From Stropharia rugosoannulata (Eukaryota; Basidiomycota; Agaricomycetes; Agaricales; Strophariaceae), in assembly GCA_028532985.1 (NCBI GenBank), contig JANCIK010000001.1:3100001-3164000 (forward strand): 64,000 nt of DNA. The letters run 5' to 3'. Each line of letters starts with the position of its first letter. The first letter of the stretch is position 1. Shown piece by piece: positions 10,637 to 21,535 of the stretch. The notes beneath the pieces were generated by a model. It did no database searches, had not been told where the DNA came from, and was given only the letters and a program-made list of their open reading frames with translations. The translations under genes and the position numbers were made by a program.

Positions 10637-12200
10637 TTAAATCCCCAAGGAAAGGGTAGATATCTCAGAGGTGCCGAATGTCTGTCTGCCGCGCGAAGAC
10701 CCAGAAGACGCAAGCTCGTATGTCTCGTATCGTCCACTCGTATCATGCCCTACGCCATGTATATCCGTCGTAAATTGTATATTAGTGTTTGTTCGATGAG
10801 TGCTGGATCTTCGTGTTGATCGATTAGCAATTCGTTCAGCAAATCGGTTCAGGTTGATGAGTATTCGATATCCCTTTAATTAGTGAAGCCTCCTGTCAGA
10901 TGTGCACGGACTGAATATCAGACACATGCTCACACAAACAGAGAAGGCTGTCAATAGCCAGCTAGGTTAATTACCAATTCAAAGTCAGTACTAATCAGGT
11001 ATCCGTACAAGCAATTCAAACCTATAAAATACGCCTGCGAAGGCGTGATTATGCAGAGAATATAGGGAAAGTTGGGCGACATATGCGACTGCAAATTTTG
11101 TCAATTGTCAGCACAAACAGAGGCGAAAGAAGAACAAAAACACACAGAATAGTATGAAGAAAGCCCAGGTTCCGTCTCTTACAAGGAGAACTATAAGGGG
11201 AACATCACCCCATCCAGAGCGCAAGGCTTGGATGAATTTATGAAGGGTGAGTCCAAATAGCAGAAATTGGAAAAGAACTGCTGCTGCTCTGCATAACAAG
11301 TAAGCCTCCTGACCGAAGTCAAAAGAAAGCCACTCACCCGTAGATGATTAAAGTACCAGGTGCTCCGGTAACCACACATACATCATCGTAAGTAATCAAC
11401 CCTAGACTGAGTGCCAGACCAACAATTATGCCGACGACTTCTAAGAAAAAAGCAACAGCAAGAATGCGTGCTACGAGTACATTACTGTGATATAAGGCAT
11501 GGACTGGATAGCGAAGGTATTGATCATTAGTTCTCTATTAGATATTATAAGCGCTGAAGTGTGCACTGTACCTCGTAGAATGAGAATGCTGTCTACAACT
11601 ACCACAACTAACCCCGCAGCGACCCCCTGGTAGACGCCCCAGATAAAACAATCATGTGGAGTAAAATGAAAATGCGGGGAAAGTTCAGAGCCCACAAGGA
11701 GTAATGGTCTGCGATCCAAAACAGTCAGTGAATGTAATACGAACAATGAGTACTGAGTAATGACTCTCTCACATTTGAACTAGAGCTGGTATGTACCGCA
11801 CGAAGAAATAAACAGCCTTTGTGTACGTCCACGGTCGCCTAATGTCATTCAATTGAAACAACTGTATTTCTGTCTGCATGAGGCAAACTCACGGCCATAT
11901 ATATTTCACCTGAAAAAGAAATAGGTCAAACGGCATAATTACTTAGCGTTGTTAAACTCGACCACACACCTCGTCATCCGTAGTGATCAGGATATCCCAG
12001 ACGAGAAAGGTAAGCGCTGCCACTGCCCATCGTTGTATGCAATCGTCAACAACTCTGTTAAGGGTTAGACTGTCCGTGCACAATGACTTACCCGAGCTAC
12101 GGTTCACTGCTTGGGCCCCAGTCGCGACAGGTTCCGAACTGAAAGGCGAGTATAGTGGCTGATTTGACGCACTCTGCCTTGCCCGTAGAAGAGGGGACAT
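10637..12200 (-). CDS. DUF6533 seven-helix membrane protein, copy 5
   Basis: The clearest copy. Start at the ATG complementing 12198-12200: MSPLLRARQSASNQPLYSPF, then A-Q-A-V-N-R-S-S-G. Exon 2 reads ALTFLVWDILITTDDE, the small exon V-K-Y-I-W-P, then WTYTKAVYFFVRYIPALVQ. Following exons read LLLVGSELSPHFHFTPHDCF with IWGVYQGVAAG, VVGIIVGLALSLGLITYD ending VVTGAPGTLIIYG, VLFQFLLFGLTLHKF, VLLVRDGTWAFFILF, VAYVAQLSLYSLHNHAF and G-Y-R-I-L-I-N-L-N-R-F-A. The tail is polar and ends GTSEISTLSLGI. Seven hydrophobic segments are visible. Intact, about ten exons. The DUF6533 domain occupies roughly residues 45-100. Function is not established for the family. Confidence 0.85.
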
Positions 12201-12887
12201 GGCTAGTGCGTCCAGTCCGATGGGTTACTGATGCTAAGAGGAAGGAAGCTGAGGACCGGGTGCTTTTGCTGTTGTTCATATTAATATAAATGGAGCAGTT
12301 CTGCGCAGACTAAAATAAATCTGCATCTTGTGGGACTCAAGAAGTGTGATTGAACAGCCGCGTGTTGTTCGTTTTCAACTAGTATGAGAGTTTTCCGGCC
12401 ACATAGAGTCTCAGCGCCCGCCGGTCTATTCCTCTGAATCGGAGGCATTGGGTCCGCGTTGTTCATGGCCTAAGAGTATGATTTGCAAGTGACAATCAGA
12501 CGAAGCAGTGTCTCGAGAGAATGGGTGTGCTGACCGACATCAGCGGCACGACCCGGTTGCTCGACCGTATCAACACTTCTTTAGTGTCAGCTAATCAATC
12601 ATCTTAAGACTTACGGGCACAGGTTTAAGTATTCAAGACAGAATTCGATTGATACCCGAACGCGTACATACATACATACTCAAGAGAAACTGCTTTGAGG
12701 AAACGTGATAGCAGGCATGGGGGATATTTTGGACTAGCACATTACAAGTAGCTTATGAGATAAGTGACCATATAGAGGAGAAAAGTTAACATGCGAAAGC
12801 AATCCAAACGGCCAAATACTATACGAGATAGAGATTGTATATTACAAAAAAACGAATTCATAAACGCGAACCTAGTCACCCTCAAAT
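12201..12887. other. intergenic, DUF6533 copy 5 and Bud4-like gene
   Basis: Upstream flank of copy 5 and 3' flank of the anillin-like gene. No gene, repeat or RNA recognised. Confidence 0.5.
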
Positions 12888-15800
12888 CTAACGCTGCTGG
12901 AGACGTCGTGAAGAATCAGGAAGAGAGTTCATTGCCAGAGACTGCTGTGATGATGCCATCCGCTTAGATAGCTCTTCCTGGCGCTGCCAGAGAAGCTCGG
13001 CCCAAAGTGGGTGCGGGGGGATGTGGCCAACTAGGGCGCGCAGTACTTCCAACCTATGAGATCAACAAAGCACATCAGTAAATATATGCATGTCGGGAAC
13101 AAAGTATCTACCATTTAGCCTTTTCTTCATCAGCATCAGCGAAGAACACAATCTCCTCGTTGGCCGGGAAGATAAGCCTGAATGACCTTTCGACCCCGTA
13201 TAAACCGTCGTATTCGTCAGCATATCTGCTTGTTCGGGCAAACGCCGGGCTTCTGGCATTCATACGCGCCTCCTGGTCATCTTCAACAGCAATTGCTTTT
13301 TTTAGATCAATCGTTGCAGTTGCCTTCTTTGTTACATCATTGAAGGCCACTAGATTTGCCCCGATGACTCTTAATTGTCTCCGGCGCCAAGTCTAGGAAA
13401 GGTGGGCACATCAGTCTGAACCATCTAACCGATAAAATTATTCGAAACGTACGCTACAATCGCCACCTATTTGTGTAAGCGTACCCTGGAAGTATGTGAC
13501 CTTGTGCCAGTTGATATGTCGCAGACCACGATGCGACTCTTCTAGGCTCTGTGGCAGTTGATCTTGAGGAATACCAGGCAAAGGGGGCAACCTGAACATC
13601 TGGAGGACGATTTGCCCCACTTCCAACGTTACGTACTTGCCCCCGACTTCGACGCGTTGCCCAATGAGAGGATAGCTGGTCTCAAACAGACGCGTGTCGC
13701 AGCGAGCTGCAACATCCTTGAATGAAATAAATGCGCGAGCGAGTGTCCCATCTGGCTTTAGATGTCGTGCAAGATTCATTGGAAGGCGTTGTAGAGGTTG
13801 AGGATGACTCTGCGCAATTGAAACCGGAGGAGGCGCGACTACTTTTTCCTTTGATAACTTCCTCGGGGACGACGAGAAAAAGCTACGCATTCCACCTGTC
13901 TTTATCGGAGCTTGCACGACCGGCGGCGGTTTTTGAGCAGGCATGATCGTTGGCGCCGGCGCTTGCAAGGCTTTGAATTCTGTTATGATGTGCGGGTCTC
14001 GGCGGACTTTCAAAGTCAATGTGAACTCGAGCTTGCTGTGCTCAATCCTACATAACAATACTCTGTTAGAGCTGAGAATGTAAAGAAAGGCAAAAAAGCG
14101 CCTACAATTCAAACTCTTGATCAATACGTGAATCTGAGCTAAGTTGGCACTCAGGGGTAGTCACAAAGTGTATGCCATTGTTGAGTGTGCAAGTGACGAC
14201 GGTGGGCTGTTGAGGGAGTGGCACGTCTAAGCCTCTTACACCGAGCACTGTAGATATGCTATGACATTTCTTATTCCACTAATAGCAAGAGAAGTCCATA
14301 CCTTTCACGAAGACTTTTCCATACGCTTTGCCTTTGTCCTGGGCGCGGTACTCTCTAATTTGCTTGGCATACTCGTTCTAAACAAACGTCAGAGTGGGCA
14401 GGTGTGTACAAAGATAGAGAATTACCATATCAGACGGACGCCTTACAGTCCGCCATGCGCGCCCTGCATTGACATCTCCAGGACCGCTCATATGAGAGAC
14501 CTTCTCATCAGAGGAGGACGCGTAGATTGTGCCCGCGCGTTCTCGAACATGGTATTTCTAGGCAACGTGACATGTTTAGCACGATCGTCACAGCCTCAAG
14601 ATTTTCTGTCACTTACACTTTTCTGAGGAGCCTCCACTAGCTTTTGCAGCTCTTGTTCGATGCTATCTGACAAAGGACGATCGTTGACAGGTTCGGCGCC
14701 CAGAAGTAGAGCTTCGCCTCTCTGTTTGGTGCCTCCGCTCAAGGTCTCCGCGTCTCCGGTGCTCATACTCCTACGCCGGCTGGGTCTTCCTACTCCCAAA
14801 TGCTGGTGGGCTTTCAGACGCGGAGAAAACGTCGCAACCTCCTCTTCTTCTAAGCGGCGGGCTTCTCTTCTCTTCTCTAAAATAGCTTGTTCACGGCCCC
14901 TTATATTGTCCTTAGGTGGGACGGGAGGAGGCGGGGCAGCGGCTTCCGATGCCCCACTGACAGTGCGGCTCATGACCCCCACCATCTCATTTTCCTGAAA
15001 GGTAATAGGATCTGTCGCTGCTCGTTCAATTACTTTCGGTCGCGAAGGTGGGAACACTTCAGGAGGCTCCTGAGACTGAGACCGATCGAACGACTCATCG
15101 TATTCGTCTGTCATCATCGAATCATCGGGGTGAGGTCCGACACCAGCAACATCTTCCATCAACCTGTCCAAAGCGCTTTTCATGTCCATATCGACGTCGA
15201 CATCGCCCACCTTAATCCCAGAATTGTTGCTCTCGAAGCTGGCTGCCCCTCGCAACGGTGGTGTCGGTAGCAACAGCATGCCTTGGCCCGCGCTCTGATT
15301 TTCATTCATTTCTGCGGACGAGAGGCCCAGTTCACCCAAGTCAAATTTGCTATCAAAATCGACCTGGAGTTTAGACTCCGACTGACTTTTTCCGGACTCG
15401 TCGTCGTCTTCCTTATTTGCAGCATCAAACGTTGTCATACCGAGAGTCCTCTTCTCTGCTATCTCAACAACAGCAGTTTCAACGCTGAAATCCGTTTGTG
15501 CTGTAAGAACGGACAGCCTGTCTTGTTGTTTGTCGACTGTCAACAAAGCGGGAGAGCGACGTGAAGTATCATCACCGAAGTTTTCGATGGAAAAAGGAGG
15601 GCGATCCCGAAGAAGCGATGATCGTAATTCTTTATCTGAACCAGGACTGCCGGGACTGCGTTGGTTCATCAACCTCCTTTGGACTTCTTCTCTTGAAATA
15701 CGCTCCCGGCTGCCTGCTTTAGATAATGGTTTCCCGTCTTGCCTGACGGCAAGTAGAGGAGAAGCTGATCGAGAGCCTGGCGACATAGCGCGCATGGATA

Positions 15801-17756
15801 TAGCTGAATGGAACTCTGGCAACGGTGGAGATCTATGTCGGGTGTCACTTAGGAATGAATTATCCCTTGATTCTGGTGAGACTGTTACAGCCTATGGCAT
15901 TTGATTAGCTTCTTAACATTGCGGTTGCTCGTCAATGCTTACCTCAGTGCGATCGGGCTCATCTGCAAGGGCTGATAAGTTGACTTCAGAGCTACCAATA
16001 GATACATTGACAGTATCTGTGGATTCCTCCTTGGAATCTTCAAACTGTTCCTGATCGAGTTCACTAGATACCAACTCATCTTGCAACTGAGGAGCAAAGG
16101 GATCGACGTTGATGCCGGCACTGCGGTCTAGGTCGAATGCCGTGCCTCCATCGCCTGAAAATATTTGAATAAGAATCTAACAATTGGTTCCAAACATTAC
16201 GCACCAACACTCAAATTGAATCTAGGTATTAATCCTTCATCAAGGTCGGCATTTGATGGTTTACGTTTCATAGGCGATGGACTAGGTGGCAACTTGGCAA
16301 CGTTCTCAGCATCTTCCTCTTCTACTCGTTCTTCCTCCCGCGCTTGTCGCATTCTTTCAACGTGGGTAGAACGGCCAAGAGGCGGCGTACTGTGTCGAAT
16401 AGCTGGGGAGCGTCGAGGCGGAGTTGCGGGGGGACCGGCAGGTGACGCGTGTGTTGGCAAGTGGAAAGCTTGTCCATACGGTGAGCTATGTTGATTGGGT
16501 GAATCACGTTGGTCCGGTGAAGATTTATGCGGCGAAAAATGAGGTGGTTTTTGCATACTTGAAGGGTGATGCTGGTGATGCTGCAGAAATCTATCGACAT
16601 GATGGCTTCGACCAAAAGGAACGCCGTCTTCCGTTTCAAGGTCGGTGGGGATATCACTATATCGCGGAGGGGTGCTCGTGTTGGAATCTACAGAGCAGAT
16701 GCCGACTTCGGAGAGAAGGTTGGAAGCGTTAGAAGAGGAAAACATCTCTTCAACAATGCCGGTGATACTGGCATCTGGATCAGAAAGAAGAGATGGGACC
16801 GTTGGGTTGATTTTGTTGTCCGACAGAGATATGCTCTCATAAGATGGCTCTTCTTCCATATCGCCATGACGGTCATTATCTTTCGAAGGAGGTGTGGGTG
16901 GGATGTCCTCAACATGGCCATCCTGACTGAAATCCATACTGTCATCATTAAGGTCGTGACTGTCTTCGTCTGCGCTTTCAAAGACGTCGTCTTCGACTTC
17001 CTCGGGATCGAATTCCAGTACATCGCAACGCTCGTGGAACGTGACCGTTTTTCTTCGCTCTCGCTTAGCCCCTCCGCTAAGACGAGGACCGTGCATCCGT
17101 CTTGATACCAAAGAAGACCTTCCAGGTGAAGGACCAGAGTTTGGTGATGTTACTGGTTGAGCAAGGGTGGTCGGAGGTGGAGTGGAGACTCTGGGTTGAG
17201 GAATGTGGGCAAGGGGAAGCAATGGCTGCGGGGGTGGTCTGGCTTCGGAAATACTTTGCGTTCGGAATGGGCTTTTGGTCACAGGCTCTTTATCCAATAA
17301 GCCTTGAAAAGTCCTGCTCTGCTTGCGATCCCTCTTCAGTGCAAAAGGTCGTTCGTTTTCGGTCTCTGCTAAGTCATGCATAGATGATGGACGCGGCCGC
17401 TTCTCTCCAGAAACTCGCCTAGTGGGGAAAATGACCGGCGCTCTAGATGTTGGCGCCGAGGGGGTGGGTATCTGGGACTTGAACGGAGATTTGGAAACCA
17501 GATTATTGCTATGAACATGTCGATAACTGGATGAGGTGCGTCGAGCTACCGTAGGGCCCTTGAGTCGTCCCGGTGAGTCTCGCTTTGCGATCCGCAGAGG
17601 CGAGGTGACAACACTGGCAGGCCCAGGAGCAGGAGCGGGATTTGTGGAGGCAGAGGCATTCCAACCCATGCCAGATTCACGCAAGATAGAGGACTTGATA
17701 GGGTCAGGGGAATTCGAAAGGAGCCTATCGCGCAAGGGCGACTTGCGGGAAGCCAT
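12888..17756 (-). CDS. anillin/Bud4-like septation protein (AHD + PH)
   Basis: Nine exons encode about 1,480 residues. The N-terminal two thirds is disordered, rich in Ser/Pro and Arg (MASRKSPLRDRLLSNSPDPI...). The C-terminal third is ordered: NEYAKQIREYRAQDKGKAYG leads into an anillin-homology (DUF1709) region with VFVKVLGVRGLDVPLP, TCTLNNGIHFVTTPE and LEFTLTLKVRRDPHI. A PH domain follows (HRGLRHINWHKVTYFQGTL, RRRQLRVIGANLVAFND, FRLIFPANEEIVFFADADEE, W-L-E-V-L). Such proteins (Bud4, Mid1/Mid2, anillin) link septins and the membrane at the division site. The start chosen, complementing 17754-17756, begins MASRKSPLRD; an ATG 34 codons upstream (17858) is in frame but its extension is hydrophobic and atypical. 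Divergent from PEX5. Long plus-strand frames across exons 1 and 3 are shadows. Confidence 0.85.
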
Positions 17757-18817
17757 GCTGGGGGCGGGACAGATGAGACAAGGAAAGGGGAAGGTGATTA
17801 CGGACGGAGCAGCAAGGGCGTTCAACAAAGATTCGTGAGAATCCCAACGCCCCCTCATTCTACCTCCAACCTCGCGCCTCTCACGTGACGGCGATTCCTT
17901 CTCTTTTTGCCGAGCCTTTGCGTTCCCGATCTGCCCGGGTCTTGTCGGTTTCTTCAGCCCTGCTTGTCCCTGCTTATCTCGGTGCTTTCAACCGAATTGT
18001 GCAGGATAAATTGGCAAGAAGAGATGACCATCCAATGTCCATGTCATTAGTCCCTCGGGCCTCGGGTTGGTTCCTATTCATATCGTTGCGGTTCAATGAC
18101 ACATACAGGCTGGTATACATTTGTCATGCCCGGAAACCGCATATCATGAATACGCCCGTATAACATGTAGTACTTGCAATGCACGCAGTTGTATTGGCGT
18201 GAGAGGATTGATTTCAATGCTTGGCGGCAGCCTCAGCCTGCCTCAGCCTGTTGGTCGAAAAGGGTCGAGTCGACATCATCCTGATGTCATTCTGTTATCG
18301 TCAATTTAGTATCGTTTCCACGATTTAAGCGCTCAAGCACGGGCGAGCCTTTTCCTCCCTTTTTTCTGCTGTGTCGTATAGATATGTAATCAAAACAGAT
18401 TCTTTGGAAATTCAAGCCTCCAGCCTTCCTCCAACCTTACTGAAATTAAGAATAAACCCCGTGCGTTTGGTGTACTTTGCACGTACCAAGAAAGTCTGGA
18501 TTCCCTGTGATATTCTGATATTTTGGAAAAAAGCGCTGTAGTAAAGTAATACAAAAGTTCAGGTAGGTATGTATATGAGTTTCCAGCCTTGCACCATGCT
18601 GTACCACCTGCCTGAGAAGTCGGATCTACAAAATGAAAATCAGCTGCAAGTGCGACGAAGAAATACGGTGCATATGTACCGGTAAACGCCGGACCGAGCT
18701 TAACCCCGCATCTCCGCACTTGCTACCATCTTTCTCAAATTCTTTCTACTTAACGGCGACCATAGCTTGGCTTACTGAGTGTTCAGCTCTTGCAAATACT
18801 GCAGATATAATCTCTCT
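17757..18817. other. divergent intergenic, Bud4-like and PEX5
   Basis: About 1 kb holding both upstream regions. A minus-strand frame of 109 codons (18390-18719) starts MRRCGVKLGPAFTGTYAPYF but has no recognised domain or convincing splice partner. Nothing else is called. Confidence 0.45.
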
Positions 18818-21197
18818 ATGTCTTTTCAAGGTCTTATATCAGGATCTGAATGTGCTGCACCGTCCAATCCGCTCTCTCAGGTTCTGAAGCACACGGAGGG
18901 TGATCGTAGTTTGCAACAGGTGGGCTTCAACGTCACTACACCCGCTTGACGCTGAGCGGAGGAGTAGGACAGAATATCAGGACCTTCAAGCTCTAGAGTA
19001 AGACTCTTCCCCCCTCTGATGATGACGGATCACCGCCTAATTGTTGTCTAGCTACACCAACTCCCTGGGAGTAGCTCATACGCCCCAGCGACAGAACATG
19101 ACCTCGCTCTCGCCCGACAATTTTTCGAAGTGAATGGTTCGGGGTTCAGTGTCACACAAGGGCCGTCTATGTACCCTGCTGAGCTTGCAAGACTAGCTGA
19201 AGCAGGTGCACGACCTGGTATGAGTGAAGCCTGGATCATGGAACAGCAACAACAAATGCGGGCTTACGAGGAGTCTGCGAAAGCATCTTGGGTAGCTGAG
19301 TTTGGAACCTCTGTACCTCAACAAGCCATTTCACATCCACATCAACAAGGCGCGCCTGGAACAGCCGAATGTACGTCCCAGTGCACCTTGTCGTGGCTTA
19401 TTTTTATTTATCTACTTTATCGTAGTCCAACAACGACAGATGTATATGTCTGCTCCTCAAAGCATGTACCAGTCCATGCAAATGAACATGCCACTTGGTG
19501 GACTAGGCTCTATCCCTGTTGAATACGCAAGTATGATAAACCAGGCCAGTCAAGGAAAGGGGAAAGCACGAGAAGCAGATTTCGAGGCTGCGTTTGCACA
19601 ATTTGCAACGGATACGCAGACGAGTCGCATTGAAGAAATCGATGATTATTCAGCGACTTCGCAGTTAGAGGACGCGCTCAAGAACGTGACTATTAATGCA
19701 GGGGAAGCAGATGAGGGCCCTTTGGATTTTCAACGGTTCGCCATTTTTGCAATTATGTGCTTGTTATACTAATGTTGATACAGCGTTTGGGACCAACTAC
19801 AAAATTCCGATCTCCCGCCTCCGCAGGAAGATATGGCAAAGTGGGAAGCCGAATTCTCTCAATTAATGAACTCTGAGCGAAATGAGCTGGAGGATTATGG
19901 TTCAAATATGCAGAACGTCTGGGAGAGTGGTTTGGGGAACTTCAATGACACCCTTAATAACACAATGAAGTTCGATGGGGAAGGCATTCCGGTGCTCGGT
20001 AATTATATTTTCGGTGAGTAAGCTTTAATATATTGGATTCATCTAGTCTAACTCTTGAAAAGAGCAAAGTAACAGATATCTTGATCCTACATCATCGCGG
20101 TCCTTATTAAGTGATGCGAAAGCCCTTCTTGAACAAAACGGGTCCCTGTCAGAGGCAGCTCTAATGCTCGAAGCAGCTATACAACAAGGCGAACTTGGAG
20201 AAGGGGGCTATGAAACATGGATACTTTTAGGCGAAACTAGGAACATGGACGAAAGGGAGGAAGCTGGAATGCGCGCTCTTCTTGAAGGCGTCAGAAGAGC
20301 AGAAGAATCGGGATCCCCTGGCCCTGGCATGCTAGTACGTTTTTCGCTGCATGATACCGAATCTAACCTGACGGATACATCCTAAGTCCTTGGCTATATC
20401 CTTCACTAACGAATCTTACGACCGGGCATCGCATACAATGCTGTTACGTTGGTTCAGGGCTAATTATCCTGAAGTTCCTGTTGCGGATGAGACTATCAAA
20501 GCTATGACCACCAACTCATCATGGGATACGCATGAAAGGATCACACAATTGTTCCTCGACCTTGCGCGCACCCAACATGGTCAGGATCAGATGGATGCCG
20601 ACTTGCAAATTGCTCTTGGTGTCCTTTTCTATACAAACGGAGAGTACGAACGGGCTCAGGATTGTTTCGTTGCTGCTCTGAATGTTCGACCGAAGGTGTG
20701 ATGATTCGACTGGGCAGTTTATCCCACTTCTCTAACGTTTGTTTTAGGATTACCTCTTATGGAACCGGCTTGGTTCATCTATGTCAAATGGTAACAAACC
20801 TGAAGAAGCTTTAGGAGCATACCGAGAGGCTTTGCAGCTGCGGCCCACGTACACCCGTGCCATCTACAATGTTGGCGTAGCATGTAGGTCTAGTTACATA
20901 CCAGTTACATTGTCAGCTAACAAAAAATGACAAGGCCTTAACATTGGAGCTGACAAGGAGGCTGCGGAGCACTTCTTAAGCGCGCTAAGCCTACAGGAAT
21001 CAACTAGTGGAGACACCAGCGATCAACTATGGTTCACTCTTCGTCGTGCATTGCAATCGATGGTAAGAAAAATAACTCAAATAGACTTAATTGAAGCCTA
21101 TATGATTTTTCAGAAACGGAATGACCTGGCAGACATTGCAAAACCTGAAGCCAAACCGAGTTTAGATATCTTCCGTAGGGAAGGATTCGACTTCTAA
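18818..21197 (+). CDS. PEX5: peroxisomal targeting signal 1 receptor Pex5
   Basis: Cytosolic receptor that binds C-terminal PTS1 signals with its TPR domain and delivers cargo to the peroxisomal membrane. Ten exons give about 640 residues. The start at 18818 yields MSFQGLISGSECAAPSNPLS; the Cys near residue 12 fits the conserved ubiquitinated cysteine used in receptor recycling. This is followed by QVLKHTEGDRSLQQ and LHQLPGSSSY. WxxxF-type Pex13/Pex14-binding motifs are visible as WVAEF and WEAEF. The C-terminal half carries TPR repeats (LLSDAKALLEQNGSLSEAAL, ETWILLGETRNMDE, DLQIALGVLFYTNGEYERAQ, YLLWNRLGSSMSNGNKPEEA, YTRAIYNVGVACLNIGADKE). It ends F-R-R-E-G-F-D-F, stop at 21195-21197. Intact. 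Same strand as the dehydratase gene, 338 bp upstream of it. Confidence 0.96.
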
Positions 21198-21535
21198 TAC
21201 CATTTTCAAATTATGTAGCATCTTCTCCAAGACATGTAACGACCTTGTAGCATCTATATATGGGAACTGACAAACTGGTCCAATATTATTGGCCGAACGG
21301 CGCGAGAGCGCTGATTACAGCTGTACAGGCGTGCAAGCGCAATCTCAACTTTAGGCACGGTAGTTATTGTACCCGACATTTCGTGGCCTGAAGCCCCACC
21401 GCTGTCGGCCCGCACGGAAGCCAGCTTGGTCTAATGACCCACCTCACTGCTTGCTATCTTCATTGGTATAAAAGGTTGGGCTGAATCAACGCGGGATGGG
21501 ACCCCAAAACTTTCTGTCTCATTCTAATCCTACCA
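21198..21535. other. intergenic, PEX5 and dehydratase
   Basis: Holds the PEX5 3' flank and the dehydratase promoter with a TATA-like box. No gene is seen. Confidence 0.5.
21467..21474 (+). promoter_or_regulatory. TATA box of dehydratase gene
   Basis: The sequence tataaaag lies 62 nt upstream of the start codon at 21536 and matches the TATA consensus. It is well placed for a core promoter. Confidence 0.55.

Noticed and set aside
16566..17105. 179-codon plus-strand frame and other long plus-strand frames at 14660-15904 and 17102-17838
   Set aside because: They lie antisense to exons 1 and 3 of the Bud4-like gene and have no domain; codon-bias shadows.
16197..17858. In-frame upstream start for the Bud4-like protein at 17858
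   Set aside because: The extra 34 residues include a hydrophobic Cys/Pro stretch untypical of the family; the downstream MASRKSPLRD start is more natural. It remains possible.
18390..18719. 109-codon minus-strand frame upstream of PEX5
   Set aside because: No recognised domain, no splice partner, and it lies in a divergent promoter region.
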